NCBI RefSeq assembly: GCF_009389715.1 | Contig: NC_052400.1 | Span: 434,001-498,000, forward strand | DNA length: 64,000 nucleotides | Direction of reading: 5' to 3' | Source of the DNA: Phoenix dactylifera | Taxonomy: Eukaryota; Streptophyta; Magnoliopsida; Arecales; Arecaceae | Shown here: positions 47,340-59,640 of the stretch, piece after piece | Layout: the number at the start of each line of letters is the position of its first letter | Position numbering within the stretch: position 1 is the stretch's first letter | Made by a program: the position numbers and the translations under genes | Notes under the pieces: model-generated | What the model saw: the letters and a program-made list of their open reading frames with translations, nothing else | Told to the model about the DNA's origin: nothing | The model's database searches: none

Positions 47340-50209
47340 GGCTTAGGCAAATCTAACTATCAGAATCAACAACTTGGATCATCTAAGGAATTTGACCTCA
47401 GTTTGGTTATATTTGCTTTCTCTGGTGTTTATTCTATAGGAACATGCGCAAAAGTCAAAGCTTACTCTATTTTTTCTTGAAAGTTATGCCATGTAAAAAC
47501 TGTCACAGGTTTTGATCTATGGTAGCGAGAGTCCCTTGGAGATATATATGATAAGTTGATGGAAGATGACAGAATCATGTGTTTTTTTTTTAATGAACCT
47601 TATACCTTTTGTTTAGTTTTCAATGCAATTGTCGTTTGGTTTGCATGTGGTTTTTAATGCGAGTCAGGGTGGTGTGGTTGGTAAATACACAAGCATGTTT
47701 ACTGAGATTTGCATCTAACTTGGCTCACCTCCACTTCAACTATATGTATATATTGTTTTTTCACTTTAGGGTTTAAGTGTAAATAGCCGAAACTTGAAGG
47801 GATGTCTTTATAATTTTTTCTTAATTTTACACAAAACTTATTAATTTTTAAAGAAAATAAATTACCACATTACTATCTTATTAACTTGACTTACTTCTAG
47901 TTAATAATATGTTCGATTCCGTGGTTAATTATTCGACTTATATTCGTATTGATTTCCATTTTCACTGGCCAATTTGTATTTGCATTCGTTTAAAATAAAT
48001 ATGGATATAATTTTTACATCAGACATGTACCTATATTTGTATTTATCAAATAAAGTAGATGTGAATATGGATATGGATATGTTGATATCCATATGTATTC
48101 GATCCGATTTTAGCTCTACCTATGAAGGTGATAATCATGTCAAATCAGGTCCTATACAAGTTAGAGAAAAAAAATGGTAAATTTAAATCTGACCTATTTA
48201 TTAAACAAGTTAGGCTTTGAAATCTAAACCAGTCATATTTAATAAATAGGTAACATGACAGACCTGCTTAACCAATTTAATAAACAAGCAAACAAAACAA
48301 AACACCTAAGATAGAAATTTCCAAAGCAAAGCTCAAGCACCATACCCAGAGCCAAATCACAGACCGCATTGCCTGAATTAGGATTACATAGTGCAAGAAA
48401 AAAATGGGGGAAAAAAAAAGAACACTGTGAACGAAAGAGAAGGGGGGAAAAGGAAAGAGATCTAAGGTACGAGAAAAGAAATCCACTAGGGAGAGAAGGG
48501 GCCGATCACTTGCGGCTTGTGCTCTAGAGAGATGACAGGGAGGCTCTTCCTCCTCATTGCATCCGCGCGATATCAACGACAGAGCCGTGATGATCAAGAG
48601 ATATTATATAACATAATTAGTAAACGAATTTTAATATATATTTAGTAAACAAATTAAGAAAGTATTTTTGGTATGACAATATGACAAAAAAAAAAAATAT
48701 TGCATAGTATTATACAACATAGTATAATAAAATATAAAATAAATTAATATATAAATATATGATATAGTATAATATTATTATAATATAGTAATATAATATT
48801 GTATGCTATAGTATAATAATATAACATAATTTGATATTATATAACATAACATATCAATATATTATGATATAATATAATATTATATTATATTTATAGCATA
48901 ATATAATAATAAAAGTATATAATATTATAATTATTACCATTATATATTAATATTTTATTAATATAATATTTTTAGGAACTAATTTTTATAATTATAATAT
49001 TTTATAATGAGTATTTTGGTCAAAAAAAATTATAAATCAAAATAGCTTTTTGGCGCATGCTAAAAATGTTTTTTCAAAGAAGCTTCATTTTTCAAAAAAT
49101 CTGTTATAGTTTTCTGGCAAAGCTAAAAGAGCTTTCCGATTTTTTTACCAAATACCTCTATTCCATCCAAAAATACTCAGGAGGTGCTTTCTGGCCTACC
49201 AAAAGCTCTGCCAAATAGGGTATAAATCTAGTAATGTAGCAAGGCAAGAGTAGTCGGAAATGGGCATGGTACCAGCTCAGTTAACTCGACCCGACCTAAT
49301 AACATTAAACAGGTTATGATTCTAAAATGTGAACCCAACCTATTTAACAAACAAGCCAAAATGGGTTGAATGCTTTACAACTAAAACTATTTAACTCAAA
49401 CCAAATATGCTTATTGCGGGTCGGATACAGGTCGGGTCCTTATTTGCTAGCCCTGCTCATCGACCAAATCGCGAGATAATGTTGGCATATAGAAACTACT
49501 ACAAGGATGCAAACATTCTTAATTTCTACTTGAAATGAAATACCGCTTTGACCAAAAAAAAAAAAACATTCTTAATTTCATGGCATGTATTATGAATGCG
49601 TGATTGATATCATAAACTATTGTTTATAGTGCGAGATCAAATGATTAGTACCTCGGCGGCAAAGAGGCGCGGGCCCAACTTGAGTTGGTGTGATGGTGGC
49701 GGCCTGTAACCTAATGGGTCTTTTTGATATGTTAAACTAAACGAAAAGGTTTGATACAGATTCGAGCATAAGATCATGGGATGTATGTGAAATCTAATTT
49801 TTATTATTAGTGGGAGGAACGGTTGTTGGTCGCTTTGATGCCAAGATTTAATTGTTTAAAAGCTCTCACTATCACTATTTCCTAGAGCCATGTTTTACGA
49901 CGATAAGATTGCTTTATTATGTTTTGAAGGTCATAATTAAGCTCGATGTATGGAAATAGCCTTTCAGCATATGGAGATAAAATTATGCACATTTGATTAT
50001 TCGCATATCCCGGAATGACGAGAACCTCATGCACTTGGCTATTCCTTTTTATTAATTGTCTTGCCAAAACTATGCTACTTTCAGGAATATAAACCAATAA
50101 GCATGTATTTTGCATTCTTGCTTTTACTTTGGCTAAAAGCAGAAACTATGGCTTATATATGATTGCGGTGTTCATGCCATACTATATGAATATTAAAACT
50201 TATTTTTGT
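47340..50209. other. Intergenic nested repeats, no gene seen
   Basis: 47880-48110 is rich in ATGGATATGGATA words, related to 56770-57640. 48170-48290 and 49270-49445 share ACCTATTTAxxAAACAAG and GGTCGGGT words and may be the two ends of one insertion. Between them lies an almost pure A/T block (48650-49010). 49160-49225 ends in a segment whose complement reads CCCTATTTGGCAGAGCTTTTGG, which resembles a MITE terminus. The 48277-48597 minus open frame has no recognisable domain. Confidence 0.45.
48650..49010. repeat. A/T-only low-complexity block
   Basis: Long run of TATAATATAAT-type sequence almost without G or C. It may have matrix-attachment or fragile character, or simply be decayed microsatellite. 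Confidence 0.8.
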
Positions 50210-50624
50210 TATGAGGATCCGTAGGGGCGTGTATTTAGTCCCACATCGATTATTCGCCAAAAAGATCTTGGGTACTTATACAGGACTAAGAAACCCAAAA
50301 AATACCTTCCAGCTAGCTATTTTAGGTGAGATCCTGAGTTGTTATAAATAGTATCAGAGCGGACTTGGCCTATAACCTGTGGACTAGAGGACACTGCAAT
50401 ATGGAATTACTAGGGCTGATGTGATTAGATTTAAATTAATTTGAGCCCTTAGCCTGATGAGGACGTTGGAACTTAAACGGAGGAAGTATGTGAGGACTCG
50501 TGCGGGCGTGTGTTTAGTCCCACATCGGTTATTCATAAGGAAGATCTTGGGTACTTATACAGGATTAAGGAATCCAAATAATACCTTCCGGTTAATCTTT
50601 TGAATAAGGTCCTGAGTTGTTACA
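50210..50624 (+). mobile_element. TRIM (miniature LTR retrotransposon), nearly complete
   Basis: Two direct repeats, 50210-50346 and 50489-50624 (137 and 136 bp), about 85% alike by eye. Both contain TTTAGTCCCACATCG, GATCTTGGGTACTTATACAGGA and CCTGAGTTGTTA. The second starts TGTGAGGA and ends TTACA. Directly after the first repeat comes GTATCAGAGCGGAC, matching the usual plant primer-binding site complementary to initiator methionine tRNA. A purine-rich AAACGGAGGAAG (50476-50486) sits just before the second repeat and can act as polypurine tract. The internal part is only about 142 bp with no protein, which defines a TRIM. Confidence 0.85.
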
Positions 50625-52250
50625 ATATAACTATTAAAACATATTTTTGTGGAACATTAGGAGCTAACTACTATTATAGGAGATATCCATTGACCTTTAA
50701 AGCCAACTCGCCACAATAACATAGGAGCTACTCATCAAGCAGCATCTAAGAAAATTCATATACATATTAAGACAATGGGTTATAAGGTAGTATCTTAAAT
50801 AAAGGGCATGTATAAAATATGTCGTGCATAGGTTGGTCACGTAATGAAATGGTGATAATCTTATTCTTCCATAATTCACCAGCATCATCCATTAGTGAAT
50901 AATCTTATTCTGCTAGGTAGTTGAAATAGTGATAATCTTATTATGCCATAATTTGCCAGTATCGCCAAATAAAAGTATTCATCAAATTCCCTTTCTTTTT
51001 CATCACGCATTAGGCTGGTCATGATATGATGAAATATTAGGTTATTCACTAAGTATTCAGAAGCAATCATGGACAAAAGACAAAATTAGAAGTTTGCCCT
51101 CCATTTTTTATGTTCTTTCGAATGCTTATAAAGTTATTCTTTTAGCAAAAGATGCAAAGCAATTGGTTTGTTAATGACTTAAGATCCATGTTACCTGCAT
51201 AGATGTCTATCCAGTATCTACCAACCTGCTGAGGAATGGTTTGCACGCGATTGGAATACTAATTATAGTCATGTATCCCTTTGTTCAATGCAACAAGCAC
51301 CTGCTCCTCTAAATTTCAAGTTACAAATTGTTAAAGTTTCTCTTCAGATTTACATTAATTATTCTGGGCATAAGAGACATCACATGGATAATTGATTGTC
51401 TTAGAAATACGATAAAACTGCTTTTTTTTTTTCTTTGAGAGAAAAAAATACGGTGGCAATGTCACCGCAAGTTTTGAATCCTAAACTACCCCGAGTAGAG
51501 AAGAATAGCAACAGGGTTCTTCTGGTTGTATCTTTTGTGCGAAAGAATGATCGATCATCTTTCATTGGATCATATCTTGTACAAATCTCAAAATATTTCA
51601 ATCATTAATATTTTTTTATTAGATCGTACCTTGTATAGATCTCAAAGCACTCTGACCGCTTTCTTTCCCTACTCGTATAAATCTCGATCGTGCTCAAAGC
51701 ACTCTAACCTCTCCCTCCCGCGCACCCGCCCTGCCTGCACAAATCTCAAGACAACTATTTCACGATCGAACAGTTGACATCATGGAAGAAGGTAATCATT
51801 CTTTCGTGCCAAAGAGACAACCCAAGCTCAACCCATGCTAGTTGCCAATATGTTACATAATTGATATGCAACTTTTCTACTTAACCTCCAAGTGATTGTC
51901 CATGCCGTAACAAATAATAGATGCTAACAAGCACAATAAAAAGAATTGCAAATGACCTCCATATTCCTAAGATTTTTTATTATTCAAGCAGTAGCATTGC
52001 TCATTTGCACCAAAGATGCTAAACCAACATCAACTATCACAAACAACCCTGGAATTTGGGAGAATCCCTGTTTTGAAACCGTTAACCTAATTCTTTAGGA
52101 TTATTAGTGAGGGTTGGCGTTAGTTTACCCCTCCGTAATTAGCTTGAAACCATAACATATTTCGGTGGCTCCCAAGTGCCTTAAGTTTTGACCTGGTCCA
52201 TTCCTCCCCACTTTAGAACATGGGAGGCTGGCTCATCATCCGCCTTTCCC
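50625..52250. other. Intergenic, upstream of the calmodulin-binding-domain gene
   Basis: AT-rich with short direct repeats at 51560-51710 built around CTTGTAxAxATCTCAAA and CTCAAAGCACTCT. No gene seen. Sequence near 52000-52250 is probably promoter for the gene that follows, but no clear TATA box was found. Confidence 0.4.
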
Positions 52251-52254
52251 TCTC

Positions 52255-52435
52255 CCTCTCTCCCACCCCCTTCTCAAAAGCCTGAAATCCCATTGCACAA
52301 AAATGAGACCAGCCTTCTCTCTCTCTCCATCTTTCAGGCCCCCCCTCCCTTCTGCATCTAAAACAATCTTCAAGCAAGAGGAGCCATCATCTTGATTTTG
52401 TTGTTGAGAGTGATATTTTGATCAGTCTGATCAAG
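52255..52435 (+). other. 5' UTR exon of the calmodulin-binding-domain gene (approximate start)
   Basis: CT-rich leader sequence (52240-52340) ends in GATCAAG|GTAACT at 52435/52436. The matching acceptor is CCTTCTCAG at 53606, giving a 1.17-kb intron in the 5' UTR just before the ATG at 53627. The exact start is unknown. Confidence 0.5.
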
Positions 52436-53626
52436 GTAACTTGTTCCTCACACCAACTTCCTAAATTCATTCTACTTCATCTCTTTCCTTTATTTCTAAT
52501 GTTTTCTTTTTTTTGTGATTTTGTTTCATCAATGCATGTAAATTTTCTGTAAGTGCCATGGTATCCACTAGTCTTCCTAGTATTGCATGCAGGGATTTGC
52601 TCATAATTCCTTTTTATCCTCTTTCTTGTATAATATTGTTGTTGTAGTTTTAATCTTTTTGGAGTTAATCAAAGATCTTTAAATTGAATATAACCACTGA
52701 GTTCAGGAGGATTTGATGCTCATTTAGCTCGAATTTTGAATATTAATTTGGCTTGTTAATGATCTTCTCATGGCTAAGATTCTATATATGCTAGGTAAAG
52801 TGCCTGAATAATCTTCATTTGCCCAAGAAACAATGCATGCTTTTACAGAGATTTGTAGAAAATAATTAGCCACAGACATTAGGACTTCAAATCCAGCACC
52901 TGCTGACACCTATCCAAACAATATTTTGCTTATGATTGTATTGATTAAAGAAAAGTTCTGGGAAGGCCCTCCCCAATTCATGAAATTAGGCATATCGCCT
53001 TCATCAATTCTACATGAGATCAGGAGACTAAAATCATGAATTCATCACCCAAAAGAATATTTAGAAAAAGAAAACTACAAATGGATAACTCTTGTTGATT
53101 CATGAACAATATTTTGGTTTTACTTAGTGGGAAGAGCATGATAGGAATAAGGTGTTACTGGATGTTTGGTGGAAAGAGGATGGCAAGGAGACACCACTGT
53201 GAAGACAAATAGAAGGAATTAATACATGCTGAATAGAAACCTGGAATAGGGAAGCTGCTTTGAGGACTCTGCGCTATATATATTAATACATGCATTAAGT
53301 AGACAAGCAGATCAAAATGTTACAAGATTAAGAAAATTTAGCAGCATTTGAAAGAAAAAATTAACTTATTCAAGTCGATATTCACAATCTAAAAGATTTC
53401 ATATTATCGTTGCCAGATGGATCTGAAATATGGTAAGGCTGCCTGTGCAAAGTTAATATCTTAGCCTTCTTCAGTTTACCTTTTTTCTCTTATCATTCCT
53501 AATGATAAGAGTTTTGTTAAGCTTAATATTTTTGTTATAATTTCTCACTTGATATGGATAAGAAGTCGCCTGCCTCCAGCACACTAAACCTGTCTTCCCT
53601 TCTCAGAGTTGGCACTCAACTTGCTC

Positions 53627-54790
53627 ATGGCTACATCAAGACCAAGGGATGCTCGCCTAAAAGAGAGGAGCAGCTCAGCTTCTTCAGCCCCTCATCACAC
53701 AGACACCCTCCATGGCCGACGAACCACAAGACCATTGGTCCCCGGTTCCTCTGATCGAGATCCCGTTCGCAGGCCAATGGCGAGCTCGAGCACCACCGCC
53801 ACTTCCAGAGGCAGGACCCAGACCCCTTCGGGTGCTGTGATTGGAAGACGTGTGCCTGTAAAGACCCCCATTGAGAAGCCTCCATCGCCTTCGGTCACTC
53901 CTCGTAGAGTACCCACACCAAACACCCTCAAAGAGAGGACAGACAAGTCTTCATCCTCCTTACCGAGAGCTGCCATCTCTTCGAAACCAGCATCTGATAA
54001 AGCATCAAAGCCTCTCAAGAGCACAAAAACTCAACCATCGGTAAGGGCCAAGAGTTTAGGGGCCCCTACAAAAGAAGTTACTGGTACTACTACTCCCAAC
54101 GCAACAGAACAGCCACCGGCGACAAAGTCCGAGCAAGAAGAGGAGACACTGATCCAAGTTGAAGAGAGTGAACCAGTCGACGTCCCAGCAATAAAAGATG
54201 ATGTGCCTTATGAGCTCGACCTTACCGGCTCCTTCACACCAAATATTCCAGAAGATAGCACTGACTCTACCTCTCAAACAGATCGACAGAAGCCGAGTTC
54301 CCCCACAAGGGAGTCTGAGATAGCTACAAATGACGAAGGAGTCGGCGGTGATGGAAACAGAGTGGATGGAGATGAAGAGAGCCCCAAAGAGCCAGAAGAA
54401 AAGCCAGTAATGGAAAGTTCAGAGGAGCCTCAGAGTGAGCCAGCAGTTGGCAGTGGAAAGCCGGAGGAATCTGAGAAAGAGAAGGCGACAAGGGTGGAGT
54501 CGAGCGAGACGACGAGGCCCGAGGTGGTGCCTTTCAGGAGGCCGGAGGCGGCAGCGACGGGGAGGAAGTTTTTGAAGGATGCCCCAAGGAGCAATGATGT
54601 GATAGAAGAGGCGAGGACCAAGCTAATGGAGAAGAGGAAGAGCAAGGTGCTGGCTTTGGTGGGCGCCTTCGAGACCGTTATCTCGCTTCAGGAGCCGGAG
54701 GGTCAAACTGGTCAAAGCCAGGGGAAGAGCGGGGAAGAAGGAGCCGACGAGGGGAGCAACGCGACAAAAGAGTCAACGGAGTCGATGTAG
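53627..54790 (+). CDS. Plant calmodulin-binding-domain protein
   Basis: Putative calcium/calmodulin-responsive protein of unknown biochemical role. One coding exon, 387 residues. The first 150 residues are Ser/Thr/Pro/Arg-rich and basic (MATSRPRDARLKERSSSAS, RRVPVKTPIEKPPSP). The middle is acidic and low complexity (repeated Glu, Ser, Pro). The C-terminal segment IEEARTKLMEKRKSKVLAL followed by VGAFETVISLQ is the amphipathic basic helix typical of the plant calmodulin-binding domain family; this is the basis for the call. The domain is short compared with larger family members. The start is the first ATG after the acceptor at 53606; the open frame runs a little upstream, but only through non-ATG codons. 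Probably intrinsically disordered outside the C-terminus. No membrane segment or signal peptide. Confidence 0.8.
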   Translation: MATSRPRDARLKERSSSASSAPHHTDTLHGRRTTRPLVPGSSDRDPVRRPMASSSTTATSRGRTQTPSGAVIGRRVPVKTPIEKPPSPSVTPRRVPTPNTLKERTDKSSSSLPRAAISSKPASDKASKPLKSTKTQPSVRAKSLGAPTKEVTGTTTPNATEQPPATKSEQEEETLIQVEESEPVDVPAIKDDVPYELDLTGSFTPNIPEDSTDSTSQTDRQKPSSPTRESEIATNDEGVGGDGNRVDGDEESPKEPEEKPVMESSEEPQSEPAVGSGKPEESEKEKATRVESSETTRPEVVPFRRPEAAATGRKFLKDAPRSNDVIEEARTKLMEKRKSKVLALVGAFETVISLQEPEGQTGQSQGKSGEEGADEGSNATKESTESM

Positions 54791-55209
54791 AGTGGACATT
54801 GGATTCTTTGATTCGGTTGTTGGATCTGTAATGAAATCAAGATGATGATGATGGAGTACCTGATTAATCCTCAGTTGGATCTTGAGTATTTCTTTTTCAT
54901 TTTATGTTTTTGTTTTTTATTTCCCTGATGTTGGAAGGGGGAAGGTTTCATTTTGTTACATCCCCTATGATTTCTTATTGGTGTATACATGGTATATGCT
55001 GCTTGTAAGAGTTCTTCTCCGTGCAGCATTTTATTTGTTGATGCACCAATCTCCAAGTAGAGTCAAAAAGTGTTTACTTAAAAATGATTTTGATATGCAT
55101 GCTAGTAACTGAAGATGTTCAGTACCAAACACTTCAAGGCTGCTACTTATAAATTATAATTAGTTGGATTGCAAGCAATTTAGTTTCATCCAACCTTGCT
55201 TAACATACA
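54791..55209. other. 3' flank of the calmodulin-binding-domain gene
   Basis: Contains the probable 3' UTR. No canonical AATAAA close to the stop was singled out. No further gene. Confidence 0.4.
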
Positions 55210-55666
55210 GGGCTGGTTTAGTTCGCAGAAAGCATTTTTCCTCCTAGGAATATGATTCCTGAGAAGCAGATTCCTGAAAAAGTATTTTTAGTATGTTTGG
55301 TTGATAATGGAAAAGTGACAGATTTACAGAGTGCTTATATTTGGTTGATCATCTACTTTTCTGGAAAAATTATGTGCAATTCCTATTATACCCTTAATAT
55401 AAATTAGGTCTTTGATGCTTTTTTAATGCTGAAGAGCTTTGTTGGGAAAAAATAAAAATGGAGTGATTCCCGACTCACAGGAAAGTAATTTTTCCATGTT
55501 TTTCATGGAAAAAACTTTTTCATGCAACATGAAAATCATATTTCCATGGGAATACAACTTTTCTATCTCTCTCCTTTAAAAACTCCAACCAAACAAGAGG
55601 TATCTTATTACTTTTCTGTTGACTATACTTTTTCTCCTTTTTTTTTTCCGCGAACCAAATGAGCCT
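55210..55666. mobile_element. Tourist-like MITE, second full-length copy
   Basis: 457 bp, in the same orientation as 10075-10526 and closely alike throughout (GTTCGCxGxAAGCATTTT, TTGGTTGATxATGGxAAAGTGACAGATTT-type text, AATTCCTATTATACCCTTAA). Termini GGGCTGGTTTAGTTCGC and GCGAACCAAATGAGCCT are diverged inverted repeats. ACA flanks both sides (55207-55209 and 55667-55669). Non-autonomous. Confidence 0.78.
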
Positions 55667-58060
55667 ACAGTGGAAATTTATCTAATTTGGTTCGGTCAAC
55701 CAGGATAGATCAAAGCAAATTGAACTTCCTCCTGTGGAGAATTCCCTTCCCTTCTGCCGAGTTGTTTAGAAGGTTTTGTACTCATACATACTGAGTTCTC
55801 TCAGTTCATTAGTTCACCCCAACATCTCATTGGCATTTTCTGCAGCCCAGAGCTAGCCTTGACACATGTTTGGCAGGTAGCTATCACATGTACATGCAAA
55901 CATAGCTCAACTCCACCTCATTCAAAGATTCATTGATAAATGGTCCAAGCCCAATTACTCCAGACTCTGAAACATGAGTGAAAGTCTCAATCTGAGCCCA
56001 ATCAGAAGTTTGTTTAGATTAGAGAATGATCAAAATCAAACACATATAGTTAGCAGTGTAAAGCTCAACTCAGCTCAACTGCAGGCTTGTTGGCTTCTAA
56101 GGCCATAACAATTCTTGTGTTGAATCTCGAGACTCAATCCGACTTGACTATCTTATAGCTTGGATCACCTTACTTGATCCTGCCCAACCCAACCTAACTC
56201 ATCTCTCATCTCAACTCTGCCTGCCTTGACCTAGTCTAATCTATCTCTTTCGGAAAAAAAAGACTTAGTCTAATCTATCTTAACTCGATCAATGCTGGAA
56301 AAAAAAAAAAAAGATTAGTGCATCTTAACATGGCGATACAGTCACCTATAAAACCTCATCGATATTCACCTATAAATGTAATGTTACTAACCCAATCAAA
56401 TCATTGCTCTTGAAATGAGTTTATAAATACAGAAGTGTTTAACCTAGGTGTTAATACACTCTCCCAAAAGAAGATTAGTGCATTAATCCATTACTGAAAT
56501 AGTATACTTGGATTTTGATAATACTAGCCCAATATAGCCTGTCTGCCCGACATTGGAGCTTATGTGTGATGCTGTCTAAGATTAGGTCCTAATCACCTCG
56601 ATGTGCCAATAGGTTGTGGATAAACATGGACAAAAGACCCGTTCAGACTCAAAACTATAAACTTAAATGCATAAATTAATCAAGTTAAGCTTCTGCACCA
56701 AGAGGGCTTGAGCTGGTTATCTAGTTTGTTATGCATTCGGTTACATTAAATTGCAATTGACCGTAGTGCTGAAAATAGATCAGATATGGATCGGATATTG
56801 ATATGTCATACAGATATTATCAAAATTAAAGTCCGTATTTGTTCTAAATAAATATGGATATGAATCGGATATTAAGCATATCTATATTTGTTATATACAA
56901 ACATGGATATGAATTGGATATTAAACATATCCACATTTTTTTAATCCGGATACAGATATAAATCGGATATTTTTCAGATATTAATCAAATTTGTCCAAAA
57001 TTCAATGATGAAAACTAGCAATGAAGACATGATCATAAAAGAAATATTCAATAAAAAAATAATTTTGACAAGCATTTATCAATAATAAAAACTAATAATT
57101 TCATAAAGGATAAGGTTGCTCGTCACCAAAGTAGACGGAATTTATGGCGCCTCCAAGGCATCTCACGGTTGTAGCTGATTTGCAATCGTCGGGTGGAAAC
57201 TAGGAAGTGGACGAAATCTTCAAGACCCTACTTGCTTGAAAATAATGAAAAGGAGAGAGGAACGAAACGGACGAATAAGATGTCTGAGCCTTTCAGGCGT
57301 GCGGGGTGATTCGAAGGATTTTATTCGAATCAAATATTCCGTATTTGGATTACTGTCTCAAATGACGGTCATTCAATATCTGAGTTTCTTTTAGTTTAGG
57401 TTTGATTAACCACTTAATTGGTTCTCTGATTTAACTTAACTTAACTTTTTCTTTTCACTTATCCTTGTTCTACGAATATCCGGATCTTTTTTCGAATCCG
57501 AAAAAATCAAGTGAATCTGCATCCATATCTATATCCGGAAGATTTTTGACTGACTATCCGGATCCATATCCGAATCTGATCGGACCAAAAAAATAATATC
57601 CAATCTGACCTGAATCGGATACGGAAATGGTTATGATTGGATATAATCCGATCCGCTTTCCGCCCTATATTGACCGGTCCATCTTCAGGCAAAACGAGCG
57701 TGATATGTTGGGTACACTCCAATAAACTCAAACATGCTGTGACATCCTGAAATTAATCAGTAATAAAACTGAACTTGTGGAAAGGAATACAAACACCAGG
57801 GAATCTGCAGGAATAAAAGAATGAAAGTTGATGCATAATGAGCAGGACTAGATAAATGGTAGACCTGAAACCAAGATAAACCCTAATTACTATACTGGGT
57901 CACATTGCGGATTTACAAACAACTCAGGCTTGGCTTGCTGAAAGTTGTTTCAAGCATGCCAAATTGCAAAGTATGCCTTGTAGGTAAACAAGTTACGCTT
58001 GAGCGATGCAGTGGACTTATGATAGTGCACATATGGGCTCACTTTCGACATTAAAATTTA
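55667..58060. other. Intergenic repeats, no gene seen
   Basis: 56220-56290 has a short duplication (CTTAGTCTAATCTATCT twice). 56770-57640 is rich in GGATATGGAT and TCCGGATCCATATCC words, with partial complementarity between its two ends (ATATGGATCGGATATT against AATCCGATCCG), suggesting a decayed inverted-repeat transposon of about 870 bp. No protein recognised. Confidence 0.45.
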
Positions 58061-58510
58061 AGAATAATTTTTTTGCATATATGCCCTGCAAATTTGACTT
58101 ATTGCATATTTATTATTTAAAAATTATTATTTTGATATATATTTTTCAAATTATCTCTTATCTACCATGATGCCTCTGTCGTTAAATTTTTGGCTAATGA
58201 TATAATGGATAAGTAGTTTAGTTATCAAAATCATTTTATTATAAATTTTGCATTAATGTCTTGAAAATTTATGCAAGAATGTCGTTCTTTATAATACAAA
58301 CTTAATGTTAAATTTTTAGGCATATTAATACAAAAGAGTAATATTATCATTTGATGCTTATAATAGTTACTTGTTTATGCCATTTGTCAGAACTCTAACA
58401 AAGAGGCATTGCTGCAAAAATAAAATAATTTGAAAGGTATATCTACAAATAGTGATTTTCAGAGAATAAATATGCAATAAACCATATTATAGGGATATGT
58501 AAGTAGAAAG
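58060..58510. mobile_element. Foldback MITE
   Basis: About 450 bp. The left half (58065-58225) aligns with the reverse complement of the right half (58340-58505): TATTGCATATTTATT against AATAAATATGCAATA, and GATGCCTCTGTCGTTA against the complement of AACAAAGAGGCATTG. Ends are approximate. Confidence 0.6.
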
Positions 58511-59462
58511 CACAAATTTAAATCTCTAAATTGCACACACACAAATATTCAATATGACTAGTATCCTCTATTCACTAACAAGCTAGTTGGCTAATCTTGT
58601 TCGAACGGTTTGGATCCTCTCGACTTAGGTTTGGTTCAAACCATCGGCTTCGATCCTTGCATCAATCAATAGTCTGACCGAGCAAGATAGAATACAACAA
58701 AAGCGGATCCCATCACTTGCATATATCTTGTTTGAACGATCTATTGCTGACAATGCAGCAATGGTAACGATGATTGAACCAAATTCTTCTGAGGTTCCGC
58801 CCCACTTTAAGATATGGGAGTCTTTAAAACCATTTCTAGGTATGCGATGAAGAGATATACTACGATGACAACTAGTAGAGGCGATCGCGGTTCCAGTTCG
58901 GGCATAAAAAATATTAAATTTTAAATAAATCTGGCCTCAATGCCGACGAAAAATGAATGGCGGAGAGAACCATGACTTTTCTAATGATTAGGTAAGGAGA
59001 CATCTTTCTAATGATATTTCCAGCCCTTAAAGCAAGGCGTGTCGGTTGGCTCTCACCAAAAGCCACCTTCCATTTCTTGGGTCCAAAAAGGCGACCTCCA
59101 AGTTGGTTAGTGGGATATTTGTCCGGAGGACTCCGGTTTGACCGTACCCAGGCCTCTCTTTTGGGGAAGGCATCCAATGTACAAAATGGAGTCCTTTCTA
59201 TTTCCATTTCATTTGGTGGTTGGGTGGAAACAAGCAATCTTAATAAGTGAACCACAAGCAAAGCAAGCACACCCTCCATTTAATTTATGTATGGGTATAA
59301 CGTTCTCTATGTCAAACAAATCCGTGGTCGAAGAAAGGCTTCTGGTATCCAACAAATTTAGGAGTCTAAAGACATGGGAACATGTAGTTCAGAGTTTGAG
59401 AAGTAGCTTACAAAATTTAGAATCTCAAGTCGGTTTAGTACATAGAATTGGAATGTATCTTG

Positions 59463-59640
59463 GTCAAAGTTTGCCGTACTTGTACCGGATCCTGTACCGA
59501 TGCCACACTAGCAAAGTATCGATACGGTATAGTACAGTACATAATTTTTTTGGCATATACACATCCGTATCGGTACTGGTACGGAGTACGGTATATTCGG
59601 TACCGTTCGGTTTGGTATGGTATGGTATATCATGATCTTA
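59463..59640. mobile_element. GTAC-rich element, second copy
   Basis: Shares word content and order with 22852-23006: TTGTACCGGATCC, then ATCCGTATCGGTACTGGTACGG, then TTCGGTTTGGTATGGTATG. Its ends are diverged and the 11-bp termini of the first copy are not preserved. Confidence 0.5.

Noticed and set aside
48277-48597. 106-codon minus-strand open frame with hydrophobic stretches
   Set aside because: In repeat-rich DNA, no family motif; the hydrophobic stretches follow from T-rich sequence.
53554-53754. 66-codon open frame overlapping the start of the calmodulin-binding-domain gene
   Set aside because: It crosses the acceptor at 53606 and is a different frame from the gene that shows the conserved C-terminal helix.
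53631-54645. Minus-strand frames opposite the calmodulin-binding-domain gene
   Set aside because: Shadows of the low-complexity coding exon; no motifs.
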